This document shows, one piece after another, positions 16,743 through 26,497 of a stretch of 64,000 bases of DNA. The notes beneath the pieces are model-generated. The model ran no database searches, was not told where the DNA came from, and saw only the letters and a program-made list of their open reading frames with translations. Origin of the DNA: Massilia rubra (GTDB taxonomy: Bacteria > Pseudomonadota > Gammaproteobacteria > Burkholderiales > Burkholderiaceae_D); contig NZ_VUYU01000014.1 of assembly GCF_011682065.1 (NCBI RefSeq), positions 1 through 64,000 on the forward strand, given 5' to 3'. Positions within the stretch are counted from its first letter, which is position 1; each line of letters begins with the position of its first letter. The position numbers and the translations under genes are program-made.

Positions 16743-18432
16743 CGTCGCTACGGACCTTTAACAGCTTCTCCAGCGCCGGATCGCGTTTGTACACGTCTTC
16801 CGGAAACAAGGCCAGCCCTTCGCGGTCTGTCACGGCCGTCGAATAGAACAGCACAACCGGAATCGGCGTCTTGATGCCGACGGTTTTCATCGGCGCCGGC
16901 TTCATCAGCGCGTCGATCGCGGCCGGGGTCATCTGCGGCTGGTCGCCGAACACGAACTTGGCCAGCCCCAGCGGGTTTTCGACCCGGATGCAACCGTGGC
17001 TCAGGTCGCGCCGGCCGCGCTTGAACAAGCCTTGCGCCGAGGTCGAGTGCAGATAGATATTATCCGAGTTCGGCATGGCGAATTTCACCGCGCCAAGCGC
17101 ATTGCGCGGCCCCGGCCGCTGGCGCACGCGGTACTGGCCGGCGCGCAGTCCGTCCAGCACGTCGGCGTCGACCGTCGACACCGGCGCGCCGCCGCCGAGC
17201 GGCACCAATTCCATTTCGTTCTTGCTCAGGTAGCCCGGATCGCGCGCCAGCTTGGGAATGATTTCGCCTTTTTCGATACTGCGCGGCACGTTCCAGTACG
17301 GATTGAATTCCACGTAGCGCATCGAGCCGACGAACAGCGGGGTCGGCGTTTTGGCCGACGCGCCGACGATCACGCGCATTTCGATCAGCGGGTTCTTGGC
17401 GCCCGGACCCAGTTCCAGCGCCCACAGGCGGAACGAGGGCAGGTTGACGGCGATCAGGCGCCCGTCCGGAAAGTCGGGCAGCCAGCGCAGCCGCTCCAGG
17501 CCCAGTTCGAGCTGGCGCACGCGCTTCGTCAGCGGCACGTTCAGCGCCGCCAGGGTGCCGGCCCCGATCACGCCATCGTCATTGAGCGCGTGGCGCGACT
17601 GGAAGCGCTTGACGCCTTCGGCCAGCGCCTCGGTGTAGATACCGGCCTTGGCGGGCGGCTCGGCCGCTGCGCTGGCGCTCAGGTCGCCCAACTGGACCAG
17701 GCGCGCGCGCAGGGTCGCCACGCCGGCGTACGGCGCGCCCGGTTCGAGCTTCTTGACGCCGTCGGGCAGGGCCGGTAGCGCCGCGAACGGCTGCTCGGCC
17801 AGCTTGCGGTAGGTTGCCAGGGTCGCCATCACGCGCCGGTACAGCGGAATGCGCGGTTCGGACGCGGCCACCGCCTGGTCCAGCCGCTGGCTCAGCAGCG
17901 CGGCGCGCAGTTGCTCGACCGGATCGGTCTTGGTCAGGCGCGGATCGGGCAGGGTGGTGTGGTATTCGGACTTGACCCGGCCCACGCGCAGGTCGGCCAG
18001 GTAATGCAGCATGGCTTGGGTCATGCCGGCGTCGAAGCGGGCGCTGGTGCGCTGGGCCGGATCGGCCAGCTGGCGCGCCAAGCCATCGACGTTGTACTCG
18101 GCCGGCGCGAGGCCATGCACGCCGGCGTTTTGCAGCAGCGAGAGGGCGGCGCTGGCCTGCTTGTAGCCGCGGTCCTGCCACGCCGGCGCGTAGGCGCGCG
18201 CGACGTAGAAGCGGGCCAGCCAGTCGCGTTCGTCATATGGGCGCGAACCGCGCGTCGGCACCGCCGCCGCGCTGATCGCCAAGGTGCGCAGCTCGGCCGC
18301 GATGCCCGCCGCCGGGGCGCCGAGCGCCGCGACCGCGGCCGGCGCGGCCGCGCTGGCCGCACCTTGGGGAAGCCAGACCACAAGCGCCAGCGCAATGGCG
18401 CTAAGACGGAAGCTTCGTTTGCCGACGATCAT
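16723..18432 (-). CDS. YcbB-type murein L,D-transpeptidase
   Basis: The 569-residue exported protein has a signal peptide (SAIALALVVWLPQGAASAA) and a long N-terminal scaffold. A peptidoglycan-binding repeat follows (EALAEGVKRFQSRHALNDDG, then VIGAGTLAALN near residue 285), and a YkuD catalytic domain with IYLHSTS and SHGCIRVENP (catalytic Cys near residue 480). These enzymes make 3-3 cross-links in the cell wall from the periplasm. Length and domain order agree with E. coli LdtD (YcbB), so it is likely intact. Confidence 0.9.
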   Translation of the reverse strand: MIVGKRSFRLSAIALALVVWLPQGAASAAAPAAVAALGAPAAGIAAELRTLAISAAAVPTRGSRPYDERDWLARFYVARAYAPAWQDRGYKQASAALSLLQNAGVHGLAPAEYNVDGLARQLADPAQRTSARFDAGMTQAMLHYLADLRVGRVKSEYHTTLPDPRLTKTDPVEQLRAALLSQRLDQAVAASEPRIPLYRRVMATLATYRKLAEQPFAALPALPDGVKKLEPGAPYAGVATLRARLVQLGDLSASAAAEPPAKAGIYTEALAEGVKRFQSRHALNDDGVIGAGTLAALNVPLTKRVRQLELGLERLRWLPDFPDGRLIAVNLPSFRLWALELGPGAKNPLIEMRVIVGASAKTPTPLFVGSMRYVEFNPYWNVPRSIEKGEIIPKLARDPGYLSKNEMELVPLGGGAPVSTVDADVLDGLRAGQYRVRQRPGPRNALGAVKFAMPNSDNIYLHSTSAQGLFKRGRRDLSHGCIRVENPLGLAKFVFGDQPQMTPAAIDALMKPAPMKTVGIKTPIPVVLFYSTAVTDREGLALFPEDVYKRDPALEKLLKVRSDAIAQAH

Positions 18433-18752
18433 TTAAGTTTCCAGACAGTAAAAATCTGACCATCTTAAACGAAGCGCTCGGGAATAACATGACGGTTGTC
18501 AAAAAAGTTATAAAAATGGTAGCGCCAGCGCAACAACCTGTCGTTGAACGCCAGCGTCGGACGGTATTCGGCGCTAACGCCACGGCGTGTGCGGCCCGAG
18601 ATAGCGGGCTGACGTCCATTTTGCCACGGCCGCCGTGTCGGCTGGCGGTGCGATGGTGAAGGCATCGTGATTGCGGGTAAAACATTATCGCAACGGCATT
18701 TAGTTGTCGTCCAGACTTCTTCCGGGACGGGTGCTGGGATGCTGACGGCCTC
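18433..18752. other. Intergenic stretch, no supported gene
   Basis: These 320 bases between two minus-strand genes hold the promoter region of the L,D-transpeptidase, with AT-rich sequence around 18470-18525. A minus-strand frame (18465-18665) encodes a 66-residue basic peptide, but composition and lack of a ribosome site do not support it. Confidence 0.4.
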
Positions 18753-19301
18753 TCAGGGACCGCACAGGAAAAAACGCGGTCGCTCAACAACGCGCGTCTC
18801 GGCAAGCAAGACCTCGCCTTTGAGGTCAGGCAGAGCCTGTTTGCGGGCGCGCTCGAACGCTGCCAAGTCGCGCCGCAGCACGACGTGGTTCTCGCGGGTG
18901 TAGACGAAGTCGCCAATGTAGACGACTTTTCCAGGCGGAGCGATGAATGCCGTCGGTGTATTGTCCATTGAGGGCATGCCCGTTTTATAGGTGTAACTTC
19001 CCGCAGGGACGTTGAACGCGACATAGCGCACCGCAGCCGGCACCGAGGGAATACTGGCCTCGGTGCGGTTATAGAACCAGCAGCCGCCGGCGGTGACCTG
19101 GTCCGCGAGATTGTATTCGTCGAGCTGCACGCCCATTTCCTGGGCGTCCCAGACTCCCTCCACACCCATCCCATAGACCACGACAGCGCGCCATGGGCTG
19201 GGTGTTCCGCCGGTCGGAAGGGGGCGGGTGGAGTTCATCAGGCAGCCGCTGAGCAGCAGACAGGCTGCAAGCGGCGTCAACAGAATTTGGAAAGCGTGCA
19301 T
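18753..19301 (-). CDS. Hypothetical lipoprotein
   Basis: Starting at 19301 (AAGG 5 bases upstream) the 182-residue product has a lipoprotein signal with lipobox LLSGC at about residues 15-19. The mature part is a small beta-rich domain (PWRAVVVYGMGVEGVWDAQE, then VRYVAFNVPAGSYTYKTGMP, then APPGKVVYIGDFVY). The final segments resemble DUF2846-type lipoproteins that display a signal as a value-carrying beta domain; that match is tentative. A further in-frame ATG upstream (19346) gives an unlikely leader. Confidence 0.6.
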   Translation of the reverse strand: MHAFQILLTPLAACLLLSGCLMNSTRPLPTGGTPSPWRAVVVYGMGVEGVWDAQEMGVQLDEYNLADQVTAGGCWFYNRTEASIPSVPAAVRYVAFNVPAGSYTYKTGMPSMDNTPTAFIAPPGKVVYIGDFVYTRENHVVLRRDLAAFERARKQALPDLKGEVLLAETRVVERPRFFLCGP

Positions 19302-19552
19302 CGGAGCCTTGGAAGGTGTGCCTGGAAAAAGGATCATTATATTCATTCAAATGAATAACGGTTCGCCGCCACCTGGTCAGCTCGTTCACTCGCTGCAAGC
19401 GGTCCTTCCACAAAAAACGTCAATGCGTGAGCCTGGCAATTTTTTGTAGGGTGGAATGTAGAACTGCTTGAAGTGTTCAACTCGGCAGAATCATTCGAAA
19501 AAAGCCGCCGATCCATAGTGCGCAAATTCATTGATCGCATTCGAAGAGTACT

Positions 19553-19996
19553 TCAGCCGGTCCATGAAGTCGCTTGCTTCCGTTGTAACCTCGAGCGCGG
19601 CAGTACACCTTCGCCCGGATGGGTGCCTCCATCACAAACGTTCAGTACAAGCAAGCGCCGATCGGCTCGCTCAAGCCTGCACTCGAGCAGGTCATCCATC
19701 GCGATGGTCTTTCCCTGGCCCAGGACTAGTTGCGCATTTTTCGGCGAAAAATGGTCGTATTCTCCGTGAGAAGTCATCCACAAAACTTCGTAGGCAGGAT
19801 CGCTGTAGACGTCGGTAAATGACCTGAGGTTCTCGGCGCTTTCTCCAGCGAAGACGTCGACTAGCCTGCCATGATTCTCAAAAATTCCACGAACTAGCTT
19901 CACCTCGTAATCCTGTCCCATCACACCGCCAGCGACCCACACCGCGACTTTTCGTATTGGCGCGTCGGGAAAAGGCTTCTGGAACGAGGCGCTTAC
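19553..19996 (-). pseudogene. CHAT-type caspase-like protease fragment
   Basis: The frame is open from 19996 with an ATG at 19942. It encodes a stretch typical of CHAT peptidases: strand KVAVWVAGGVMGQD, helix ESAENLRSFTDVYSD, the catalytic-His motif VLWMTSHGEYDHFSP, and the catalytic-Cys motif RRLLVLNVCDGG. Both the N-terminal partner domain and everything after the Cys strand are missing; the last 15 residues look frame-shifted. It is therefore a stump of a larger protease of the kind used in conflict or programmed-death systems. Confidence 0.6.
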
Positions 19997-20312
19997 CTAG
20001 TCAGGTGAACGCTTCGCCTCCAAAGCGTGCCGCCCAAAGCGCTGCATGTCGGTCATGAAAGCGTCACATTATGTCGAGACCGCCGCGTTTATCGACTGGC
20101 AAGGTATCAAATGGTTTGCCAGAGCGAGGCGACGCGTCGCGTCGCTCTCGCTGTTTCAAGAAAAACCAGATCCGTGGAAAATAATATGCTAATTGCATAT
20201 GCGTTACAAATTGATGACAATTTTCCGCTTGATATCGTTGTCCACCTGGACTAATCGATTGGCACCGGCCTCATATTTTCTTCGTCGTCACCAAGCTTTT
20301 ATATTTCCCTGC
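19997..20312. other. Intergenic stretch, AT-rich border of the biosynthetic operon
   Basis: No convincing gene is present. A plus-strand frame (20027-20254) shows no ribosome site and no recognisable product. GC content falls markedly from about 20160 onwards, which continues into the first gene of the operon and suggests a transferred segment. Confidence 0.4.
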
Positions 20313-20341
20313 TTGACTTTCAATATTGCCTTATATAGAAT
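20313..20341 (+). promoter_or_regulatory. Sigma-70-type promoter of the LuxCE/PaaK operon
   Basis: TTGACT (20313-20318), a 17-base spacer and TAGAAT (20336-20341) form a good housekeeping promoter. It would start transcription near 20348 and leave an untranslated leader of about 70 bases before the GNAT gene. Confidence 0.55.
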
Positions 20342-20420
20342 TCGGCGCCATGATTAACTTGCACGCCGATAAAACGGCGCCATTCCAATAAGATAATACA
20401 CTTTCAAAAAAAATAATATT

Positions 20421-21581
20421 ATGAAAAAAGATATTACCTTAAGAAAAGCCATTCCACGAGATGCCGCTCAGATCGCCGACCTCTACCAGAGCGTCTACCA
20501 AGGTGATTACAGTGATCCAATGATGTCGGAGACGGCGCGACTGCGCGCTGCGCTCGGGCGGGATGACTATTACTGGATTGTGGCGTCCATCGATGACCGA
20601 ATTGTTGGTTCCGTTGTCTATCAGCACACGCTCACTGGGTTTGCCAAAGTCTTTGGCGCAGTCATTGAAAATGACTGTCGCGGACAGAATTTGACGGAAC
20701 GGATGATGGAATTCGGCTATGCGCAATTGCGCGCCATCGCACATGTCGAAGTCGTCTACGCCACAACCAGAACGGTTTCTTCGGCACCGCAAAAATTGAC
20801 GGCGAATCTGGGCTACCGAAAACTGGGAATTTTCCCAAATGTTCACAAGACGAGTGGGTATGAAACGCATTGCCTTACTGCATTATTTACGAAAAGCGCG
20901 TTCGATTCGCGCTTTACCGATTTTGCCCTGCATCCACGCCTGCGTCCCCTTTTTGAAATAGTCCGGCGCGAATGCGGCTTGCCCGCGATTCCCAACGATT
21001 GGATTCCCCATACCAGCGCCGAAAATTTCTCGCGCGCACGCTCCGCGCTGGAACTCGAATTGATCCATGCACCGCGCCTGACCAAGCGCCGTTTTGACGA
21101 GAGCAAGAACACGCTGGTGGCGCAAGACCACCATACTTTTTTCCCGTTTCAAGAACCCAATCTGCTGATCAGCTCGGCCGATCAGGACGTGGAGGTTTTC
21201 TGTTATTTTTCAGAGACGGACAAACATTGCGTGTTGATCGGCATTCACGATCTGTGCAATGCAGGATTCGCCGATATCGTGGAAAAGGCATCGGTAATCT
21301 TGCAAGACCTGGGTGTGCGCTATATCGAATTCATTATTCGCGCCGATGAGTCGGAGAAAATAGAAATCGCAATGCAAGCCGGTTTCATTCCCTGCGCCTA
21401 TTTCCCCGCCATGCATTTGATTGGCGCGCAGCGCTATGATTTCGTCATATTCAGCCGATCTTATGAAATACTGAATTTCAGAAATATCCGCCTGGAAGGC
21501 GTTAATCGCGAATATTTGAACCAGTATCTGCAACTCTGGAAAAAAAATTCGCTGGAGCCGGAACCGGCGTGTGCAGCGTGA
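20421..21581 (+). CDS. GNAT family N-acetyltransferase with C-terminal extension
   Basis: Residues about 5-150 form a GNAT domain: TLRKAIPRDAAQIADLYQSV, then IVGSVVYQH, the acetyl-CoA-binding region VIENDCRGQNLTERMMEFGY, and TANLGYRKLGIFP. The remaining 230 residues have no clear motif but include a second GNAT-like half (IVEKASVILQDLGVRYIEFI, AMQAGFIPCAYFP), suggesting a didomain transferase. It heads the five-gene operon and probably acylates the pathway product or an amine precursor; the substrate is unknown. The ATG has no strong ribosome site. Confidence 0.75.
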   Translation: MKKDITLRKAIPRDAAQIADLYQSVYQGDYSDPMMSETARLRAALGRDDYYWIVASIDDRIVGSVVYQHTLTGFAKVFGAVIENDCRGQNLTERMMEFGYAQLRAIAHVEVVYATTRTVSSAPQKLTANLGYRKLGIFPNVHKTSGYETHCLTALFTKSAFDSRFTDFALHPRLRPLFEIVRRECGLPAIPNDWIPHTSAENFSRARSALELELIHAPRLTKRRFDESKNTLVAQDHHTFFPFQEPNLLISSADQDVEVFCYFSETDKHCVLIGIHDLCNAGFADIVEKASVILQDLGVRYIEFIIRADESEKIEIAMQAGFIPCAYFPAMHLIGAQRYDFVIFSRSYEILNFRNIRLEGVNREYLNQYLQLWKKNSLEPEPACAA

Positions 21582-21591
21582 CAGGATTATC

Positions 21592-22806
21592 ATGAAATTT
21601 TCAATGGCAGTATTCAAGGACCAGAATTCATCCCGGCTTTTCGTCGGGCAATTCATTTCACAAATCTGCGACAAGATGATGACCCTCGGCCTGGTCTGGG
21701 TTATTTCGCAGGAGCAATCCATACAAATGATACCGTGGTTCCTGGCGATAGGCGCGCTTCCCCATCTGTTGCTGGCCAGCAGTGGGGGCAAGCTGGTGCA
21801 AAAAATCGGCGTCCTGAGGACACTGATACACACCGACGTATTAAGGGGCATCATCTTCTTGCTGGTCGGACTGTTGTGGCTCGCCTATTTCGAGCACCAT
21901 TCGCTGACCACGCTATTTATCCTGACGTTTGTTTCAAATTTGCTTGGCGCGCTGTTCAATATCGCTGTCTTTACGCTGCCCGGGCTCATGCCAAAAAAGG
22001 AATTGGTCCCACAGTTGACCGCCATGGTCGATTCCTGCTTTTCCCTGGGGACGGTAGTTGGGCCAGCGATTTCCGCCCTGCTCTATCCTTGGCTTGGTTT
22101 GTCGGGCCTGCTTGTATTGAATGGGCTTAGCTATTTGCTTGCGGCAGGGCTGGAAGGGGGAATCCGGCTCGACCCTGCTGATCCGGAAACGGTCGAATCG
22201 GAGCCGGCGAATGCCGACATGGCGCCAGCGATACCCGGGCGGTCGATGTTTGCCGATCCCTTGATACGCTTCATGTTGTCGGCATTTTTCCTGATGAATC
22301 TTGCGCTGACACCCTTGATGGCCTTGCTCCCCTTGTTTGTCCAGACCCGATTCGCCGGCAATCTTGCCATGCTGGCCGCCTTCGAGGTGTCGATCGGCAT
22401 GGGGATGGTGGCGGGAAGTTTGTTGCTTTCGGTCGCGGAATTTCCGCTCAAAAGGGGCAAGCGGGCGATCGTCGGCTTGAGCGCCGTGTCCCTGCTCTAC
22501 CTTTTCTTTGGCTTGAACCACAATCCCGTATTGGCTTGCCTGGCACTGGCTGGCTTGGGGCTGGCACTGGCCGTCGTCAATGTGTCGCTATTGACGCTGT
22601 TTCAATCGCGGCCCGCGCCAGCCGATGTCCCCGTGGTCATGAGCTGGGTCAATACGATCAGTATTGGCGCCTTGCCGATATCGATGTTGATGGTGGGAAG
22701 CTTGATTGAAAAAATCGATTTGACAAAAATGACGATATGTCTCGCGCTCGGGTTGTTGACGATATCACTGGCCACCGCATTTTATCGGGAATTTAGGGAA
22801 ATATGA
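21592..22806 (+). CDS. MFS exporter of the EntS-like group
   Basis: The 404-residue protein has about 12 membrane helices and the layout of MFS_3/EntS-type exporters (SSRLFVGQFISQICDKMMTL start; GGKLVQKIGVLRTLIHTDVL between helices 2 and 3). ATG 21592 is chosen because it gives the family's usual short cytoplasmic start; the frame is open 7 codons further. It starts 10 bases after the GNAT gene and its stop overlaps the next start by 4 bases. The likely role is export of the operon's product. Confidence 0.8.
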   Translation: MKFSMAVFKDQNSSRLFVGQFISQICDKMMTLGLVWVISQEQSIQMIPWFLAIGALPHLLLASSGGKLVQKIGVLRTLIHTDVLRGIIFLLVGLLWLAYFEHHSLTTLFILTFVSNLLGALFNIAVFTLPGLMPKKELVPQLTAMVDSCFSLGTVVGPAISALLYPWLGLSGLLVLNGLSYLLAAGLEGGIRLDPADPETVESEPANADMAPAIPGRSMFADPLIRFMLSAFFLMNLALTPLMALLPLFVQTRFAGNLAMLAAFEVSIGMGMVAGSLLLSVAEFPLKRGKRAIVGLSAVSLLYLFFGLNHNPVLACLALAGLGLALAVVNVSLLTLFQSRPAPADVPVVMSWVNTISIGALPISMLMVGSLIEKIDLTKMTICLALGLLTISLATAFYREFREI

Positions 22807-23963
22807 ATATCAAGACTATGCACGCGGTCCAGGGCGTTTGCGAACAACGCCATCCCTTCGCTTCCTCCGCCGCGCAGGAATCGATGTTTGTCGATGCCAT
22901 GAAGGAAAATATCAACTGGCACCAGGAGCAATCGCCATTTTATCGGAAATTGCTGGAAATGAAACAATTTGATGCCGCCACGCTGACGTCGATCGATGAC
23001 CTGGCGAGCATCCCCTTTATTCCGGCGACGTTTTTCAAGTCGCACGAACTTCTTTCGGTTGCGCGCGATGACATCAAGCTGCACCTGACTTCTTCCGGAA
23101 CGACCGGTCAAAAGTCGCAAGTCTCGTTTGATGCCTGGTCATTGAGCGCCGGGCAAAAGATGATCGACGCGGTCTTCGAGCACTTTGGCTGGAACACGCC
23201 GGATGTCAAGACCAACTATCTGCTGTATTCGTATGAAACCGCACCGGATTCGCAACTGGGAACGGCCCACACCGACAATTTCCTGTGCAAGTATGCACCC
23301 GTTGCATCGGCATTTTATGCTTTGCGCAGGACCGGCGCGCCAACAACGGCGACGGGCGGCGCGTCGCACGAGTTCGATGTTTTTGGTTGCATCGAAAAGC
23401 TGCAACACTACGCCGCAGAAGGTCTTCCAGTACGCATTTTCGGTTTCCCGGCATTTCTGTTTTTTACACTGAAGCGGATGCGCGAGCTGGGCTTGCCGCC
23501 GCTCAAACTCTCCGCCGATTCGCTGGTATTCCTCGGTGGTGGATGGAAAGGCAATGCCGACCAGGCGATCGCCAAACACGATCTGTACGCCCGCATTCAC
23601 GAGCAGCTTGGCATTCCCGACCTGCGTATCCGCGACAGCTTCGGCTCGGTCGAGCATGCCGTCCCGTACGCGGAGTGCGCACACCACCAATTTCATGTTC
23701 CCGTCTGGTCGCAGGTGATCATCCGCGATGTGCGTACCCTGGAACCAAGGAAATTCGGTGAAGCGGGCTTTCTGCAATTTCTCACGCCCTACATCACCTC
23801 AGTGCCTGCCCAGAGTGTCTTGATGGGCGACATGGCGACACTGTATCCCGGCGAATCCTGTGCTTGCGGAAATGAGCGGCCGTATTTCGTCATTCACGGA
23901 CGGGCTGGAACAAGTAAAAACAAAAGCTGCGCCATTGCGGCGGCTGAACTGTTGAGGCGGTAA
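22803..23963 (+). CDS. LuxE-like acyl-protein synthetase
   Basis: The 386-residue protein resembles the LuxE subunit of fatty acid reductase, which activates a carboxylic acid as acyl-AMP and passes the acyl group through a Cys. It shows the adenylate motif LTSSGTTGQKSQVSFD, the core IFGFPAFLFFTLKRM and LGGGWKG, and a near-C-terminal KNKSCAIAAAELL whose Cys matches the acyl-carrying Cys of LuxE in position. Length agrees with LuxE (about 370-380). It overlaps the MFS gene and precedes the LuxC fusion by 2 bases, so the two probably work as an acid-to-aldehyde reductase. Confidence 0.85.
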   Translation: MNIKTMHAVQGVCEQRHPFASSAAQESMFVDAMKENINWHQEQSPFYRKLLEMKQFDAATLTSIDDLASIPFIPATFFKSHELLSVARDDIKLHLTSSGTTGQKSQVSFDAWSLSAGQKMIDAVFEHFGWNTPDVKTNYLLYSYETAPDSQLGTAHTDNFLCKYAPVASAFYALRRTGAPTTATGGASHEFDVFGCIEKLQHYAAEGLPVRIFGFPAFLFFTLKRMRELGLPPLKLSADSLVFLGGGWKGNADQAIAKHDLYARIHEQLGIPDLRIRDSFGSVEHAVPYAECAHHQFHVPVWSQVIIRDVRTLEPRKFGEAGFLQFLTPYITSVPAQSVLMGDMATLYPGESCACGNERPYFVIHGRAGTSKNKSCAIAAAELLRR

Positions 23964-23965
23964 TC

Positions 23966-26497
23966 ATGGAAAATATGAACAAGCAACACCTCTGGCAAGG
24001 CGAGTGGATCGGCGATCAAGAACTGGCCAGCAGGATCGGCGATATGCAATCGTTGGTGGCCCGGCAAATGGCGTGCGAACTCGATATCGAGACGGTGCTG
24101 GCGGCCGGGGATTTACTCGGGAAAAATATCAGGGAAAAATCGGCTATTTTTACCGAATTGAAGAACTGCTTGTCTGGCACAGATCAATTTACGTCGGACG
24201 AAATCGGTCTGGCCTTGCTTGAAATAGCCGATGTCTTGCGCCGTGAGAATCTGGAAAAGAAGCTCATCCGTGAACTCGGTTCCAGCAATCCCTTGCTCGC
24301 TTGCCGCACCCAATTCGACGATGCGATCTTCGAAGCTTGGGCGCCGTTGGGTTTCCTGGTCCACATTTCACCGCAAAATGCCTTCACGGTCGGGCCGATG
24401 AGCGTGCTCGAAGGATTGCTTTCTGGAAATTTTAACTTTCTCAAGACGAGTCCGCAAGAGAGTTCCTTCCCCCAGATCTTGTTACATGCCTTGGGCAAGT
24501 GCGATCCGAGCGGCCAGCTTGAGAAATTCATCATCGTGGCGAACATTTCGTCGAAGCGAAAAGATCTGTTGGAGCCGGTATTTGCCGGGGCCGATGGCAT
24601 TGCCGCCTGGGGCGGTGAGGAGTCGATTCAATCGATACGCGCCATGGCCCCTGCCAGCGTGCGCATCGTCGAGTGGGGACACAAGATATCGTTGGCATAT
24701 CTTTCCATGGAAGCTGCCCAGGATCCCCATACGCTGAAACAACTCGCCATGGAATGCTGCCTGATGGAACAGCAAGCCTGTTCCAGTCCGCAATGTGTCT
24801 ATCTCGACACGTCGGACTGGAATGAATTGCAGCGGTTTGGCGAGCGGCTTGCCGATGCCTTGACGCTGGTGGCGCACGAACTGCCACGCCAGTTGCCCGA
24901 TACCGCCAGTGCCGGCGAAATTGCTTTGGTCAGCGAGTGTCACAGGCTCGAATCGTGCCTCGGCAATGCTCGCCTCATCGAAGCACCAGATGGCGGGTGG
25001 CGCATTTACATCGACGACCATGCGGCGCTGGCGGCATCGCCGCTGTACCGCAGCATCTGGGTCAAGCCCTTGCCGCGCACCGACATCATCCGCGTCTTGC
25101 GGCCCATGCGCAACTATCTGCAAACAGTGGCGATCTGTTGCAAACTCTCGGAAATGCACCCGCTGTCGCGCGCTTTTTTGCGTGCGGGTGCGATCCGTAT
25201 CCGGCGTATTGGCGAAATGACGGGAGGATACCCCGGCGAGCCGCATGACGGTGTCTATGCGTTGCAACGCTATTGCCGCAGAGTGAGCTTGCAGTTGGCC
25301 CATGAAGCGCAGGGGATTTCCAATTTCGATGAGTTGAGAAAATTCCCTCCGCTGCAGTGGGACCCCGTTCCGGCCATTTCCGCCAAGGAGCAGTTCCAGT
25401 CGGTGCCGGCCGATCCTTCCCAAGCCCATCTTTTCTTCAAGTCGGGCGGTAGCACGGGCGAACCAAAACTGTCGACGTTCAGCTACCAGCAATACCATGA
25501 GCATATCCGGCTCGGTGCCGAGGGTTTGTACGCGGCGGGCTTTGATCCGCTCGGCGACCGGGCGATGAATCTGTTCTTTGGCGGGGGACTCTACGGTGGC
25601 TTCATCAGCTTTTTTTCGGCACTCGAACAGCTGGGCGCCATCCAGTTCCCCATGGCGGCCCATGGCGATACCCGCATGGTCGCCCAGGAAATCGTCAAGA
25701 ACAAGGTGAATGTCCTGCTCGGCATGCCATCGTATATTCTGCAGCTGTTTGAAAAGGAAGCTGACATTCTCTCCGCCTATCGGGGAGTCAAGAAGATCTA
25801 TTATGGCGGAGAACATTTCAGTCCCGCCCAGCGAAATTATCTGCACGCGTCCTTCCAGGTCGATGTGATACGCTCGGCCGCCTATGGCAGCGTCGATATC
25901 GGTCCGATCGGGTTCCAGTGCGAACATAGCGATGGCGGCGTCCACCATCTTCAGCAACAGCTTCAATACCTCGAAATATTGAAAATGGATGAAGATCGAG
26001 CGGTGCAAGGCGAGGAAGTCGGCCGATTGGTTTTCACGCCGCGCATGTTGTCGGTCAATAAGCCATTGCGCTACGAAATCGGCGATGTCGGCCACTGGAT
26101 CGCCGATCCGGATGGCATTTGCGCCTGCGGCAGGGCCGCGCCGCGCTTTCGACTGCTGGGACGGACGGGGGATATTTGCCGGATTGGTTCCACTTTCCTC
26201 AATTATCAGGAATTCATCCGTATCCTGGCGACGCATTTCGCCTATGCGGGCGAAGCGCAGCTGATCCTGGCGCAAGCCGAGATCAAGGAAAAGGTCATCT
26301 TGGTGATTTCCGATTCGGAGCGCTTGCCAGCGCTGCGTTGCCGAGAGATTTTCCTGGAAAACTACCTGGATTTGCAGGAAGCCGTGCTGACCGATGAAAC
26401 GCTGCTGTTTGAAGTGCAAGCGGTGGGAATCGATGAATTCCACCGGACTGCGGGAAGCGGAAAATTGATTCGTGTGCTGGACCGGAGAGCGCGTTGA
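23966..26497 (+). CDS. LuxC-like acyl reductase fused to PaaK-like adenylating domain
   Basis: The 843-residue protein joins two enzymes. Residues about 50-430 match LuxC acyl-CoA reductase: ISPQNAFTVGPMSVLEGLLS, then EWGHKISLAYLS and EQQACSSPQCVYLD with the expected acyl-accepting Cys. Residues about 455-800 match phenylacetate-CoA-ligase-like adenylating enzymes: LFFKSGGSTGEPKLSTFS (AMP loop), IYYGGEHFSP, YGSVDIGPIGFQC, YEIGDVGHW and FRLLGRTGD. This single-chain combination is not a normal lux arrangement. One chain could activate one acid and reduce another, or feed its own acyl adenylate to the reductase. Confidence 0.85.
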   Translation: MENMNKQHLWQGEWIGDQELASRIGDMQSLVARQMACELDIETVLAAGDLLGKNIREKSAIFTELKNCLSGTDQFTSDEIGLALLEIADVLRRENLEKKLIRELGSSNPLLACRTQFDDAIFEAWAPLGFLVHISPQNAFTVGPMSVLEGLLSGNFNFLKTSPQESSFPQILLHALGKCDPSGQLEKFIIVANISSKRKDLLEPVFAGADGIAAWGGEESIQSIRAMAPASVRIVEWGHKISLAYLSMEAAQDPHTLKQLAMECCLMEQQACSSPQCVYLDTSDWNELQRFGERLADALTLVAHELPRQLPDTASAGEIALVSECHRLESCLGNARLIEAPDGGWRIYIDDHAALAASPLYRSIWVKPLPRTDIIRVLRPMRNYLQTVAICCKLSEMHPLSRAFLRAGAIRIRRIGEMTGGYPGEPHDGVYALQRYCRRVSLQLAHEAQGISNFDELRKFPPLQWDPVPAISAKEQFQSVPADPSQAHLFFKSGGSTGEPKLSTFSYQQYHEHIRLGAEGLYAAGFDPLGDRAMNLFFGGGLYGGFISFFSALEQLGAIQFPMAAHGDTRMVAQEIVKNKVNVLLGMPSYILQLFEKEADILSAYRGVKKIYYGGEHFSPAQRNYLHASFQVDVIRSAAYGSVDIGPIGFQCEHSDGGVHHLQQQLQYLEILKMDEDRAVQGEEVGRLVFTPRMLSVNKPLRYEIGDVGHWIADPDGICACGRAAPRFRLLGRTGDICRIGSTFLNYQEFIRILATHFAYAGEAQLILAQAEIKEKVILVISDSERLPALRCREIFLENYLDLQEAVLTDETLLFEVQAVGIDEFHRTAGSGKLIRVLDRRAR

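Noticed and set aside
18465-18665. 66-codon minus-strand ORF upstream of the L,D-transpeptidase
   Set aside because: Atypical composition and no ribosome site; kept only as a note in the intergenic entry.
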